Shown one piece after another: positions 27,674-36,343 of a stretch of DNA of 64,000 bases. The stretch's first letter is position 1; the number at the start of each line of letters is the position of its first letter. The translations under genes were made by a program, and so were the position numbers. The stretch is from Gemmata palustris (GTDB lineage: Bacteria > Planctomycetota > Planctomycetia > Gemmatales > Gemmataceae): contig NZ_JAGKQQ010000001.1 in NCBI RefSeq assembly GCF_017939745.1, positions 5,022,001 through 5,086,000 on the forward strand. The letters run 5' to 3'. Under the pieces are notes generated by a model. The model saw only the letters and a program-made list of their open reading frames with translations, had not been told where the DNA came from and did no database searches.

Positions 27674-29098
27674 CTACTTCGTTGCCTTGCGCGGCCGGCC
27701 GACGTGCGTGGCGGCGCCGTAAGCGAGTTCGGCGCTCTCCATCACGGTTTCGCTCAACGTCGGGTGCGGGTGGATGCTCTCCAACACGTCGCGCGCCACC
27801 GCGCCCATTTCGATCGCCAGAACGCTCTCCGCGATCATCTCGCCGGCCCCCGCGCCCACGATCCCCACTCCCAGAATGCGCTTGGTTTCGGGGTCGACGA
27901 GCATCTTCGTGCGCCCTTCCGTGCGCGCGATGCTCACGGCCCGACCGCTCGCGGCCCACGGGAAGTTCAGCGCCTCGTAGGGGATCTTCTTCTCGTCGGC
28001 TTCCTTCTGCGTAATGCCGGCCCATGCGATTTCGGGGTCGGTGAAGATCACGGCCGGGATCGCGCGCGGGTTCCACTCCGCCGGTTCTCCGTGAATCACT
28101 TCCACCACAACGCGCGCTTCCGCCGTGGCCTTGTGCGCGAGACCGGGTTCCTCGCCCACGTCGCCGATCGCGAAGATGTGCGGGACGTTCGTGCGGCGCT
28201 GCTTATCGATGGGGATGAAGCCCTTCTCGGTCACGTTCACGCCGGCCTTGTGGAGACCGAGGCCCGCGGAGTTCGGCCGGCGCCCGACGGAGATGAGCAC
28301 GCGATCGAACGTCAGCGACGCCGGCGCCCCCGCGCCTTCGAGCTTCACGACGATGCCGTCCTTCGTGGCTTCCAGCCCCATCACTTTCGTACTCGTGTAG
28401 ATCGCCTCGAACTCGGCCTTCAGCTTCCGTTCGAGCGGGTCGACGAGATCCTTGTCGGCCATGAAGAGGATGCGGTCGAGCGCCTCCACCACCGTCACCT
28501 TGCTGCCGAGCGCCGCGTACACGCTGCCGATTTCCAGCCCGATGTACCCGCCGCCGATCACGAGGAACTTCTTCGGCACGTCCGGCAACAGGAGGGCGCC
28601 GGTGCTGTCCATCACGCGGTCGTCGTTGATCTGCCACGGCTTCGGCACCACCGGGAGCGACCCGGTCGCGATGATGCAGTTCTGGAACTTGATCGTTTGC
28701 GGCGCGTCGCCGGTCACTTCGACCGTGTTGGGCGACGTGAACACCGCGCGGCCCTTCACCACATCGACCCCACGGCCCTTCGTGAGCTGGCCGATACCCC
28801 CCGTCAGCTTACCGACCACTTTTGCCTGCACGAAGTCGCGCAGTTTCGCGAGATCGAGCGTCGGCTCGCCGAACGTGACGCCGAAATTCGCCATCTCGTG
28901 CGCTTCGCGAATGATCTTCGCGGTGTGCAGCAGCGCCTTGCTCGGGATGCACCCCCGGTTGAGGCACACGCCGCCGAGCTTGGCCCCCTCGTCCACCAGC
29001 GTGACCTTGATCCCGTGGTCGGCGGCGTGGAGCGCGGCCGGGTACCCGCCGGGGCCGCCACCGATGACGAGGAGCTGCGTTTCGCGAACGTCGGACAT
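27674..29098 (-). CDS. lpdA: Dihydrolipoamide dehydrogenase (E3)
   Basis: A 474-residue FAD enzyme that reoxidises dihydrolipoyl groups of 2-oxoacid dehydrogenase or glycine cleavage complexes using NAD+. Features: FAD site VIGGGPGG (residues 11-18), redox disulfide Cys45/Cys50 in GGVCLNRGCIPSKA, NAD site VIGGGYIGLEIGSVY (about residues 175-189), IGDVGEEPGLAHKA near 310, and the C-terminal active-site His-Glu pair in HPHPTLSE. Length is normal. ATG at 29098 has GGAG seven bases upstream and directly precedes the FAD strand; an in-frame start at 29125 is less likely. No other subunit gene of such a complex is in the window. Confidence 0.96.
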   Translation of the reverse strand: MSDVRETQLLVIGGGPGGYPAALHAADHGIKVTLVDEGAKLGGVCLNRGCIPSKALLHTAKIIREAHEMANFGVTFGEPTLDLAKLRDFVQAKVVGKLTGGIGQLTKGRGVDVVKGRAVFTSPNTVEVTGDAPQTIKFQNCIIATGSLPVVPKPWQINDDRVMDSTGALLLPDVPKKFLVIGGGYIGLEIGSVYAALGSKVTVVEALDRILFMADKDLVDPLERKLKAEFEAIYTSTKVMGLEATKDGIVVKLEGAGAPASLTFDRVLISVGRRPNSAGLGLHKAGVNVTEKGFIPIDKQRRTNVPHIFAIGDVGEEPGLAHKATAEARVVVEVIHGEPAEWNPRAIPAVIFTDPEIAWAGITQKEADEKKIPYEALNFPWAASGRAVSIARTEGRTKMLVDPETKRILGVGIVGAGAGEMIAESVLAIEMGAVARDVLESIHPHPTLSETVMESAELAYGAATHVGRPRKATK

Positions 29099-29194
29099 GG
29101 GATTCTCCGTGAGTGCGAGCACCAACAGAAACAGGGGGCATTCGCCCCCCGCTCGCCTTGATGGAATTGTATACGCGGAGGCCGGCCGCGTGGG

Positions 29195-29710
29195 TCAGTC
29201 TTCGGAGTAGCCCAGAACCCCGCGAACGACGGCCACCAGCCCGAACAGGAACAGAATCGGGGGATAAAAGTAGATTCGCCCGGCGGCCCAGCCCAAACCG
29301 AACCACACAACCGCGAGGATCATCGACCCGACCCCGCCGAGTACCGCGGGCGAGATGTGAATCGCCGGGCGCCGCGGTTCGGGGGCGTATTCGGGGTAGG
29401 AGTTGTAATCCGGCGCCCGCACGGGCTCACGGGCCTTGATCTTCGGGACCGTTTTCTGGGAGCGCTCCGGTTCGGCCGATTCGCGCACGGGAGCCGCGGT
29501 CCAGGCCGGCGCTTTTGATGGCTCCGGATCGGGGCTTTCCAACAGCGCACGGTAGGCTTCGTCTTCCGCGAAACCGGGTTCCGGCGGCGCGGCTTCGGGG
29601 ACGGGAACGGTTAGCGGGGTGCCGCACGACGGGCACTTGGTCCGTTTACCGGCGAACGCATCGCCGACACTGAAATGCCTTCCGCATGTGCAATCGAACG
29701 TAATGGGCAT
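29195..29710 (-). CDS. Zinc-ribbon protein with two C-terminal membrane segments
   Basis: 171 residues. It opens MPITFDCTCGRHFSV, and Cys7, Cys9, Cys26 and Cys29 (CPSCG) form a short zinc ribbon. A Pro/Glu-rich linker of about 80 residues follows, then two hydrophobic segments near residues 120-165 ending in VRGVLGYSED. It is one of four neighbouring paralogues sharing the MPI(T/V)-x-C-x-CG start. The fold suggests a membrane-anchored protein with a cytoplasmic metal site. The role is unknown. Confidence 0.75.
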   Translation of the reverse strand: MPITFDCTCGRHFSVGDAFAGKRTKCPSCGTPLTVPVPEAAPPEPGFAEDEAYRALLESPDPEPSKAPAWTAAPVRESAEPERSQKTVPKIKAREPVRAPDYNSYPEYAPEPRRPAIHISPAVLGGVGSMILAVVWFGLGWAAGRIYFYPPILFLFGLVAVVRGVLGYSED

Positions 29711-29736
29711 TGGGTACCGTGGGCGTGTGGGTGGCG

Positions 29737-30078
29737 TCAGCCGTAGTTCTTGCGTCCCTTGTTGAAGTTCGGCAACCCGTCCTTCTTCCGCGGTTGACCG
29801 TCGTGGTCGAGAGTGGAACTGGACGGCGGGGGTTGGATCAGGCCGTAAGGCGTCTTGTCGTCATCGTCGTCATCGTACCGCGGCTTGCCGTAGGCTTTTG
29901 GCGGGGCCAGGGGCGGAATTTCAACCGGTTCGGGCAGCTCCTCTGCAATCTCGAACACGGGTTCGGGCTCGGGCACGCTGGCGATCGCGTTACACACGGG
30001 GCACCGTGCGCGTTTTCCCGCGGAACTGTCGGGAACGCGCAGTGTCTTTCCGCACGGGCAGTTGAATGTAATTGGCAT
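29737..30078 (-). CDS. Zinc-ribbon protein, soluble paralogue
   Basis: 113 residues beginning MPITFNCPCGKTLRVPDSSAG, with a second Cys pair CPVC at 26-29, so the zinc ribbon is complete. Unlike its neighbours it lacks membrane segments. The rest is a Pro/Glu-rich region, a run of six Asp residues (YDDDDDDK) and a basic tail (GRKNYG). It is the second of four tandem family members on the minus strand. Function unknown. Confidence 0.7.
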   Translation of the reverse strand: MPITFNCPCGKTLRVPDSSAGKRARCPVCNAIASVPEPEPVFEIAEELPEPVEIPPLAPPKAYGKPRYDDDDDDKTPYGLIQPPPSSSTLDHDGQPRKKDGLPNFNKGRKNYG

Positions 30079-30169
30079 TGGGCGGCTCGCGCGAGCGGGA
30101 TATCGGCGTAAAACCAGACCCGCGCAGTTGAGCCGAGGTTCGCCGAAAAAGCAAGCGGCGTTGGAACAA

Positions 30170-30667
30170 TTAGTCGTGCTGTTCCGGCCCCGCCATCAGG
30201 CCCTTGAAGAACGCGACGAGGCCGATGACAAAGAGGATCGGCGGGTAGAAGAAGATCGTGTCGAACGCGAGCCCGGCGACGAACCAGACGACCGCACCGA
30301 TCATGGCGAGCAAACCACCGATCGCACCGCTGTTCAGGATACCACCCTCGACGCTCTTCCCGCGGCCCTTCTCCTCGAGTTGCACCTGCCGGTCGCGCGC
30401 CCGGGCGGTGTCCGCGGGGCCGGTGAACCCGAACGGGCTGTTGGGGTCGCCGGGTTGAGCCGGCGCGGGGTCCGCTCCCTTCAACCACGGTTTCGCACCC
30501 ACGGCGGGCGCCGCATCGGGCGCGGGCGCCGACCGCTCCGGCGCGTCCCAGAGCTGGTGCGGTACGATCGGTGTTTGCGAACACGACGGGCACCGAACCG
30601 GTAAGCCGGCGCGTTCATCATCGGCTGAGAGCGTCTGCCCGCACGGGCAGGTAAATGTGATGGGCAT
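30170..30667 (-). CDS. Zinc-ribbon protein with two C-terminal membrane segments
   Basis: 165 residues. The start MPITFTCPCGQTLSADDERAG and the pair CPSC give the same zinc ribbon as the flanking genes. A disordered Pro/Ala-rich linker joins it to two hydrophobic segments (IGGLLAMIGAVVWFVAGLAF and YPPILFVIGLVAFFKGLM). The membrane part closely resembles that of the 29195 gene (both have IxFYPPILF followed by a Gly-Leu-Val segment), which shows they are duplicates. Function unknown. Confidence 0.75.
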   Translation of the reverse strand: MPITFTCPCGQTLSADDERAGLPVRCPSCSQTPIVPHQLWDAPERSAPAPDAAPAVGAKPWLKGADPAPAQPGDPNSPFGFTGPADTARARDRQVQLEEKGRGKSVEGGILNSGAIGGLLAMIGAVVWFVAGLAFDTIFFYPPILFVIGLVAFFKGLMAGPEQHD

Positions 30668-30837
30668 GGGCGGCTCCGGACATTGCTCGCAAGTGAAGTT
30701 CAGTCCGGATAGTTGAATCGAGGCGTGTCAGAAAAGCAAGCCGCGTTTAACGAGTCGCCCGCGGCGACCGGGTCGTCCTGGTGGGGCCGGAGCGATTGAT
30801 CGGGGCCGCGGGTCGAACGTGTGAACCCTGTTGGTCG

Positions 30838-31485
30838 TCAGGTGCGGTACCGCTGCCGGTCGTTCGAGGTTTTCAACTCGTCGTGAATCTTGAAGATGAT
30901 GATGAGCAGTTCGCAGTAGAGGCGAACGAAGAGCGGCCCCATGACTATGATGCCCACGCCGAACGCGAACATTCCAAAAGAGAACGTCCTCTTGGCCGTC
31001 TCCTTGATATTCGGTCGATCTCCCCCACCCGGGACGCGAGTTACGCGCTCGTCGAACGGGATGATGTCCGTGCTAGCTACGGCGAAACTCGCAGCGATCA
31101 AACTGAGCCCCTGTCCGATACACACCAGCACCCCGAACCAGAACATGATCTGGATGAGAACGGGCGTAATCATCAACCGGAACGTGATGAAGTCGATAAG
31201 GGGGCTAGTTGATCGGCGCCGGCGGCGCCGCGGGACCGGGTCAATGTCGAAATCCTCTTCCGGCTCCGGTGCTGGCGGGGGCGGAGGAGGCAGAGGGAGC
31301 GGCGGCGGGGGAGGTACCGAGGCCCGCGGTGCCGAAACTCGCGCCGGCGGAGGCGGGGGCGCGGGCGGGGAGACTTCGCTCGTGGGGACCACGCGCCGAC
31401 AGTGCGGGCACGTGTACGCGGTCCCGGTCCACGGAGTGGGGAGCGACACCGGTTTGGAGCAGTGCGGGCAAGGGACAATGGGCAT
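30838..31485 (-). CDS. Zinc-ribbon protein with DUF4282-like membrane domain
   Basis: 215 residues. MPIVPCPHCSKPVSLP and CPHC form the zinc ribbon; a Pro-rich linker (several runs of five or six Pro) and an Arg cluster (RRRRRR) follow. The C-terminal half has two membrane segments (IMFWFGVLVCIGQGLSLIAA and FAFGVGIIVMGPLFVRLYCE) and ends YCELLIIIFKIHDELK, typical of DUF4282. ATG at 31485 is chosen because it starts the ribbon; the frame is open upstream to 31815 without homology. It is the first and most divergent of the four-gene cluster. Confidence 0.75.
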   Translation of the reverse strand: MPIVPCPHCSKPVSLPTPWTGTAYTCPHCRRVVPTSEVSPPAPPPPPARVSAPRASVPPPPPLPLPPPPPPAPEPEEDFDIDPVPRRRRRRSTSPLIDFITFRLMITPVLIQIMFWFGVLVCIGQGLSLIAASFAVASTDIIPFDERVTRVPGGGDRPNIKETAKRTFSFGMFAFGVGIIVMGPLFVRLYCELLIIIFKIHDELKTSNDRQRYRT

Positions 31486-31645
31486 ATTGATCCCGGGTAT
31501 GTAGGTTCCCGAACGAAAACGGGTCGGTTCGAGAGCGGCTATTGAAACACGCCACCGTTCTCGTGCCAAGCCCGTAGCGCCGGCTCGCGGCTTTGTGAAA
31601 GTTGGCCTTTCGCCCTTGCCCGGCTTGTGGCATTCTCCGCGGCGC

Positions 31646-32707
31646 ATGGACGCACCCGAAACTCCCTCGACACCCGTACCACCGGGATCAGGCGCATTGC
31701 CGCCCGCTCCCGCCCCCGTGCGCAGGTTCTCCCGCCGCCGGCTGTTCAAGCTCGCGGGCGGTGCCGTCGCGCTCGGATTCGGTGCGGAATTCCTGCGGGT
31801 GGTCGCGTTCACCAACGTTCACACCGTTATTCCCGGCCGGGTGTACCGCACCGCGCAACTCAAGCCGGAACAGCTCCAACAGTTCATTGCCGAAAAGGGC
31901 ATTCGCACGGTTGTGAACCTGCGCGGCGTGTGCAGCAACATGCCGTGGTACCTCGGCGAGTGCCGCACTACGCACACCGCGAACATCAACCAGGAAGACA
32001 TCACCCTTTCCGCGAAGCGCTACCCGGCGCCGGTCGAAGTGAAGCGCCTCATCGATGTGTTCGACCACACCGCGTACCCGATCGTGATGCACTGTCATCG
32101 CGGGGCGGACCGAACCGGGCTGGCTTCGACCGTGGCGAAGTTGCTCATGACCAATGAGGATCTGGCGACCGCCCGGCGCCAGATGTGGCTCCGGTACGGA
32201 CACTTCCCTTACGGCCGCACGGCGGTGCTCGACGAGTTCTTCGACTACTACGCGGCGTGGCTCGCGGCGCGCAACGAGGAACACGCCCCGGACCGGTTCC
32301 GGCGCTGGGTCCACACCGATTACTGCCCCGGACCCTATCGCGCGGACCTCTCCGTGATCGGCCCGAAGACGTTTCCCGCCGGGCGCGGGTTCAGCGTCAC
32401 GGTGCGCGCGCGGAACACGTCCATCGAACCGTGGACGTTCACCCCCGGCGGCACGGGCGGTACCCGGTTGCGGCACACGCTCACCGACCCCGCCGGCGAG
32501 ACGAAACACAAAGCGCACGTCGGGCACCTCGCTCGCGTGGTCAAGCCCGGTGAGCACATCGACCTCGTGTGCGGCATCCCGCCGCAACCGGCCGGGAGCT
32601 ACATGCTCCACGCGGACCTGCTCAACGGCCAACCGATCGAGCTTCTCAACACCGACTTCGTGCAGTACGGCTCCGAACCGCTCATGACGGACGTGGTTGT
32701 TAGCTAG
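31646..32707 (+). CDS. Membrane-anchored dual-specificity/tyrosine phosphatase-like protein
   Basis: 353 residues. A Pro-rich start leads to a basic then hydrophobic anchor (RRFSRRRLFKLAGGAVALGFGA, residues about 27-48), so the enzyme faces outwards or is twin-Arg exported. The phosphatase domain has the Cys-based P-loop HCHRGADRTG (149-158; Cys150, Arg156) and an earlier VIPGRVYRTAQLKPEQL, a pattern of DSP-type enzymes. The last 120 residues form an all-beta domain (FSVTVRARNTS...WTFTPGG), perhaps binding a ligand. ATG at 31646 is preferred over an upstream in-frame GTG-type start at 31595. It is divergent from the zinc-ribbon cluster. Confidence 0.8.
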   Translation: MDAPETPSTPVPPGSGALPPAPAPVRRFSRRRLFKLAGGAVALGFGAEFLRVVAFTNVHTVIPGRVYRTAQLKPEQLQQFIAEKGIRTVVNLRGVCSNMPWYLGECRTTHTANINQEDITLSAKRYPAPVEVKRLIDVFDHTAYPIVMHCHRGADRTGLASTVAKLLMTNEDLATARRQMWLRYGHFPYGRTAVLDEFFDYYAAWLAARNEEHAPDRFRRWVHTDYCPGPYRADLSVIGPKTFPAGRGFSVTVRARNTSIEPWTFTPGGTGGTRLRHTLTDPAGETKHKAHVGHLARVVKPGEHIDLVCGIPPQPAGSYMLHADLLNGQPIELLNTDFVQYGSEPLMTDVVVS

Positions 32708-32708
32708 G

Positions 32709-32837
32709 GGAAGAACCTAACCCCCTGCCCCCCTTCCCTAGGAAGGAAGGGGGAACAGAAACAAATACGACAGACGCGAAATCATTCGCGATGGTTTTAA
32801 GCCCCTCTCCGCTTAGGGGAGGGGTTTGGGGAGGGGT
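32709..32837. repeat. C-rich/G-rich inverted repeat element upstream of GT2 gene
   Basis: The element opens with C-rich sequence (32718-32740), contains two local hairpins (CCCCCTTCC with GGAAGGGGG near 32739-32757, and CCCCT..AGGGG near 32802-32820), and closes with GGGGAGGGGTTTGGGGAGGGG around 32818-32836. The outer arms also pair with each other. The last G-rich part doubles as the ribosome site of the gene at 32844. It resembles the element at 26022-26119. Confidence 0.6.
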
Positions 32838-32843
32838 TCTTTC

Positions 32844-33833
32844 ATGCTCTTATCCGTAGTTGTGCCGGTCAAAGACGAGCGGGAGAACGTGCGCCCGATG
32901 TTCACCCGCGTGCGCGAGGCGCTCGACGGCTCGCGGACCGGGTCGTGGGAGCTCGTGTTCGTGGACGACGGCAGCACCGACGGCACGTTCACGGAACTGG
33001 AAACTGTTGCGCGCGAAGACGCGCGCGTGAAAGTGGTGCGCCTGCGGCGCAACTTCGGCCAGAGCGCGGCGACGCAAGCGGGCGTGGACGCCGCGGCCGG
33101 GGACGTCATCGTCACGATGGACGGCGACCTTCAGAACGACCCGGCCGACATCCCGCTGATGATCGCGAAAATGAACGAGGGCGGCTACGACGCGGTCCTC
33201 GGCCAGCGCGCGAAGCGCCAGGACAAATTGCTGCTGCGAAAAGTACCGAGCCTGATGGCGAACTGGCTGATCCGCAAGGTGCTCGGGGTGCCGTTCAAGG
33301 ACTTCGGGTGTACGCTCCGCGCGGTGCGCCGCGAGGTGTTCGACAGCTTGGTGCTGTACGGCGAGATGCACCGGTTCATCACCGCGCTCATCATGCAGCA
33401 GGGCGCGTCCGTCGCTCAGATGCCCGTGCGGCACCACCCGCGCACCGCGGGGAAGTCGAAGTACACGATCACGCGCACGGTCCGGGTGATGCTCGACCTG
33501 ATGACGGTGAAGTTCCAGGGCAGCTTCCAGACGCGCCCGATGCACCTGTTCGGCAGCATGGGGCTGTTGTGCATACTGGCCGGGTTCGTGAGTGTGGCGG
33601 CGAGCGCGGTGATGAAGTACACCACCGGCCCCGGCATGACCGCGAACCCGCTGTTCCTGCTCGGCGCGGTCGCGGGGCTGATCGGCGTGCAGTTCGTGTC
33701 ACTCGGGCTGATGGGCGAAGTTCTCACGCGCGTGTACTACGAGAGCCAGGGCAAGCGACCATACGTAGTCCGCGAGCGCCGGAACCTGGACCGCGGACCG
33801 TTGCCCGTCGGGCGCGGGTCGATCGCGGCGTAA
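32844..33833 (+). CDS. GT2 polyprenyl-phosphate glycosyltransferase (DPM1/GtrB type)
   Basis: A 329-residue GT-A enzyme that moves a sugar from a nucleotide donor to polyprenyl phosphate. Motifs: SVVVPVKDERENV, VFVDDGSTDGT, RNFGQSAATQAG and the metal site MDGDLQNDPADI. The C-terminus has two membrane segments (about 240-262 and 270-295) as in GtrB/ArnC. ATG at 32844 has GAGGGG seven bases upstream within the repeat element. It may supply the lipid-linked sugar used by GT-C enzymes such as the one at 21504, which is an inference. Confidence 0.9.
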   Translation: MLLSVVVPVKDERENVRPMFTRVREALDGSRTGSWELVFVDDGSTDGTFTELETVAREDARVKVVRLRRNFGQSAATQAGVDAAAGDVIVTMDGDLQNDPADIPLMIAKMNEGGYDAVLGQRAKRQDKLLLRKVPSLMANWLIRKVLGVPFKDFGCTLRAVRREVFDSLVLYGEMHRFITALIMQQGASVAQMPVRHHPRTAGKSKYTITRTVRVMLDLMTVKFQGSFQTRPMHLFGSMGLLCILAGFVSVAASAVMKYTTGPGMTANPLFLLGAVAGLIGVQFVSLGLMGEVLTRVYYESQGKRPYVVRERRNLDRGPLPVGRGSIAA

Positions 33834-33843
33834 CGAACCGGTC

Positions 33844-33888
33844 TTTTCCCTGGGACCGCGGGCGTCCCGCCCGCGGTCCCAGGGAAAA
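33844..33888. terminator. 21-bp perfect hairpin after the GT2 gene
   Basis: Arms 33844-33864 and 33868-33888 are exact complements around a 3-base loop; the arms start TTTTCCCTGGGACCGCGGGC. It lies ten bases after the GT2 stop and 70 bases before the next gene. It may end transcription, although the following sequence is AAAATC or, on the other strand, AAAAGAC. Confidence 0.65.
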
Positions 33889-33957
33889 TCCTGCATCCAT
33901 TATTCCTTCCCTCACGTACCTTGAGGCGTGTTGCCCTTTGTTTCTGGGAACGCCTCC

Positions 33958-35226
33958 ATGCACCTCGCGCTCGTTTGCCCGTCGATGCACGGCCACCTGA
34001 ACCCGATGGCCACACTCGGGCGCGAGCTCGCACGCCGCGGGCACCGGGTCTCGCTCATCGGTTCGCCCGAGTCGAAACCAAAAGCCGATGCGTGCGGCTT
34101 CGAGCACCTGCCCATTGGCGTACCGGAACACGAGTCGGGGGAGTACACAGCGAGCCGGGTCCGGCTCGCGGAACTGAAGGGCATTGCTGCGCTGAAGCTC
34201 ACCGGCCGACTGCTCCGAGATGCCGCGATCACGTGCCTGCGCGACATGCCGGAGGCGCTCGCAAAATCGGGCGTCGACGGTGTATTGGCGGACCAAGTCA
34301 CGCCCGAAGGTGCATCGGTTGCGGAATCGCAGAAGTTACCGTTCGTGATGATCTGCAACGCGCTGGCCGTACACCAGGAACCGGCCGTTCCGCCAACCGT
34401 TCTCGGCTGGAAGCACCGGTCCGGGTTCGTCGGCCGGATCCGCAACCGGTTCGGTAACACGCTCCTCAAGGTTGCTGCGGCACCGCTCGCGCGTGTGGTG
34501 AACGAGTACCGCGCGAAGCACGGGCTTTCGCGCTACTCCATTGGCAATAACGCATCGGTGGGTCTGGCACAAATTGCCCAGCAACCGGCGCTGTTCGACT
34601 TCCCGCGCAAACGGCTCCCGTCGCACTTCCACTACACCGGCCCCTGGCACGGCCCGCAGCGCGATTCCGAGAGCGCGCCGTTCCCGTGGGAGAAGCTGAC
34701 CGGCCGACCGCTCGTGTACGCCTCCCTCGGCACGCTTCAGAACCGACTTCATCACGTGTTCGCGGCGATCCTCGAAGCGTGCTCCACGCTCGATGTGCAG
34801 GTCGCGCTTTCCCTCGGTCGGAAGGACGCGGTGTGGGACGGCTCCGTGCCCGCGAACGCGATCGTGGTGCCGTTCGCCCCACAACTCTCGCTGCTCGACA
34901 AAGCGAGTCTGCTCATCACGCACGCGGGCCTGAACACCGCCCTGGAAGGGTTGTCACGCGGGTTGCCGATGCTCTGTATTCCGGTGACGAACGACCAACC
35001 CGGGGTGGCCCGGCGCGTGGAGTGGTTGGGCGCGGGCGAGATTCTGAAACCCGGCAGCGTGACCGCGCCGCGCCTGCACGCGGCACTGAAGCGACTGCTC
35101 ACCGACCCCAAGTACCGCGCCGCGTCCGAGCGCAGTCGCGATCAGATGAAGGCAGTACCCGGCGTCTCCCGCGCTGCGGACATCGTGGAAGAAGCGTTCC
35201 GAACCGGGAAGCCCGTTCTGCGCTGA
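33958..35226 (+). CDS. GT1-family glycosyltransferase (MGT/CrtX-like)
   Basis: A 422-residue GT-B enzyme. The N-terminal domain starts LALVCPSMHGHLNPMATLGRELARRGHRV, which is typical of macroside and zeaxanthin glucosyltransferases. The C-terminal domain has the donor-binding signature: VYASLGTLQNR, then VPFAPQLSLLDKASLLITHAGLNTALEGLSRGLPMLCIPVTNDQPGVARR. It would glucosylate a small lipophilic acceptor such as a carotenoid or polyketide. ATG at 33958 begins the first beta strand; a start ten codons earlier is possible. No carotenoid genes are nearby. Stop is ten bases before the convergent DUF1559 gene. Confidence 0.88.
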   Translation: MHLALVCPSMHGHLNPMATLGRELARRGHRVSLIGSPESKPKADACGFEHLPIGVPEHESGEYTASRVRLAELKGIAALKLTGRLLRDAAITCLRDMPEALAKSGVDGVLADQVTPEGASVAESQKLPFVMICNALAVHQEPAVPPTVLGWKHRSGFVGRIRNRFGNTLLKVAAAPLARVVNEYRAKHGLSRYSIGNNASVGLAQIAQQPALFDFPRKRLPSHFHYTGPWHGPQRDSESAPFPWEKLTGRPLVYASLGTLQNRLHHVFAAILEACSTLDVQVALSLGRKDAVWDGSVPANAIVVPFAPQLSLLDKASLLITHAGLNTALEGLSRGLPMLCIPVTNDQPGVARRVEWLGAGEILKPGSVTAPRLHAALKRLLTDPKYRAASERSRDQMKAVPGVSRAADIVEEAFRTGKPVLR

Positions 35227-35235
35227 GGCGCGTTC

Positions 35236-36237
35236 TTACCAGTCGTTGCCGGGCAGGTCACCGCCCGCCCGTGTACCGGCCGCGGCCCATGATTGCGCGG
35301 TCACGCTGTTAGTCACGAACCGCACGCTCCCGTCCGCGAGGCACGCATTGACCCCGCCCGTGTGCCGGCTGCGCGCAGCCTTCCATGCGGGGTTACTGTG
35401 CTGCACGCAGTCCATCAGCGGGCTGTTCGGCGTGCGCACGTTGTTGTAAAGCCCGCAGTTGTACGCGCCGTCCGCCCACAGCGCACCACGATCGGTTACC
35501 AGAGTGGTGCTGGCGTCGCAATTCGCCTGGCTTAGCGCGTTCACGTCCTTGTAGAAGAGCCGAACATCGGTGGCACCCGCCGGCGCGGTTCCGCCGGCAC
35601 CGAGCAACGATTCCGAGAACGCGACCGTGTTGCTCAGGCCGTCCGTGACGCCCGCGATCCGCACGCCCGGGTTCAGCACCACGTCCCGATCGACCCCGTA
35701 GAAGATGCCATCGCCCGTGAGGGCATCACCGCTCGCGTTGCTCCCCACGCACGCGACGTAGTTGCTCGGTCCCTGGTCCGGCTTCACCACGCGGAACTCG
35801 TCCGACGGGCAGAGGAACGTCGACACGACGGCCGCGAGCGGCGCCCGGTTCTGCGGGAACGGGATCACCTGCGGCTGAACGGACCCGCCACCGTACAGCG
35901 GTACGCTCAGGTCGAGCGCGTTGTACACCGCGGTCTGTTCCAGGTACGGGGTGAGTTGCGCGAGCGCCGACCAGCGGAAGTGTCCCTTCGGGTTGGTGGG
36001 ATCGACCGCCCACGTCTTCCGCCAGTAGGCGTTCGGGAACGTGCCGGTCGCGCTCTCGTGGTTGTGCAGCGCCAACCCGATCTGTTTGAGATTGTTCTGA
36101 CACTTCATGCGCGCGGCCGCTTCGCGCACTTTCTGCACCGCGGGGAGGAGTAAGCCAATGAGGACCGCGATAATCGCGATCACCACCAACAACTCGATCA
36201 GCGTGAAACCGGCGCGGCGTGAGCGAGTGGTTCGCAT
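35236..36237 (-). CDS. DUF1559 prepilin-type protein
   Basis: A 333-residue exported protein with a type IV prepilin leader: [10 protein letters not shown], then the methylated [24 protein letters not shown] helix (residues 11-34) and [24 protein letters not shown]. The globular part ends with the family motif H-X9-DG ([21 protein letters not shown]). Planctomycete genomes encode dozens of these pseudopilin-like proteins; their role in surface structures or uptake is unproven. A prepilin peptidase would cut after Gly10. Divergent from nikR with a 106-base shared control region. Confidence 0.95.
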   Translation of the reverse strand: MRTTRSRRAGFTLIELLVVIAIIAVLIGLLLPAVQKVREAAARMKCQNNLKQIGLALHNHESATGTFPNAYWRKTWAVDPTNPKGHFRWSALAQLTPYLEQTAVYNALDLSVPLYGGGSVQPQVIPFPQNRAPLAAVVSTFLCPSDEFRVVKPDQGPSNYVACVGSNASGDALTGDGIFYGVDRDVVLNPGVRIAGVTDGLSNTVAFSESLLGAGGTAPAGATDVRLFYKDVNALSQANCDASTTLVTDRGALWADGAYNCGLYNNVRTPNSPLMDCVQHSNPAWKAARSRHTGGVNACLADGSVRFVTNSVTAQSWAAAGTRAGGDLPGNDW

Positions 36238-36250
36238 CGGTCTGGCCCCG

Positions 36251-36266
36251 TGTGAAGAAATTCACA
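36251..36266. promoter_or_regulatory. Inverted repeat TGTGAA-N4-TTCACA, possible operator
   Basis: A 6-base perfect inverted repeat with a 4-base spacer, TGTGAAGAAATTCACA, lies 14 bases upstream of the DUF1559 start and 78 bases upstream of nikR. The surrounding 40 bases are AT-rich, as promoters in this GC-rich genome often are. It could bind NikR or another dimeric regulator, but it does not match the E. coli NikR box. Confidence 0.35.
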
Positions 36267-36343
36267 ATCGTAATATCACGACGGGAGCCATAGACAAGTG
36301 AAAAGCGTGTGTAGAATCGGCGGCATGGGGAGTGGAGGCCGTT

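Noticed and set aside
27602..29161. 519-residue open frame on the plus strand
   Set aside because: It is opposite lpdA, whose frame has all cofactor motifs; the plus frame is a His/Arg/Asp-rich shadow.
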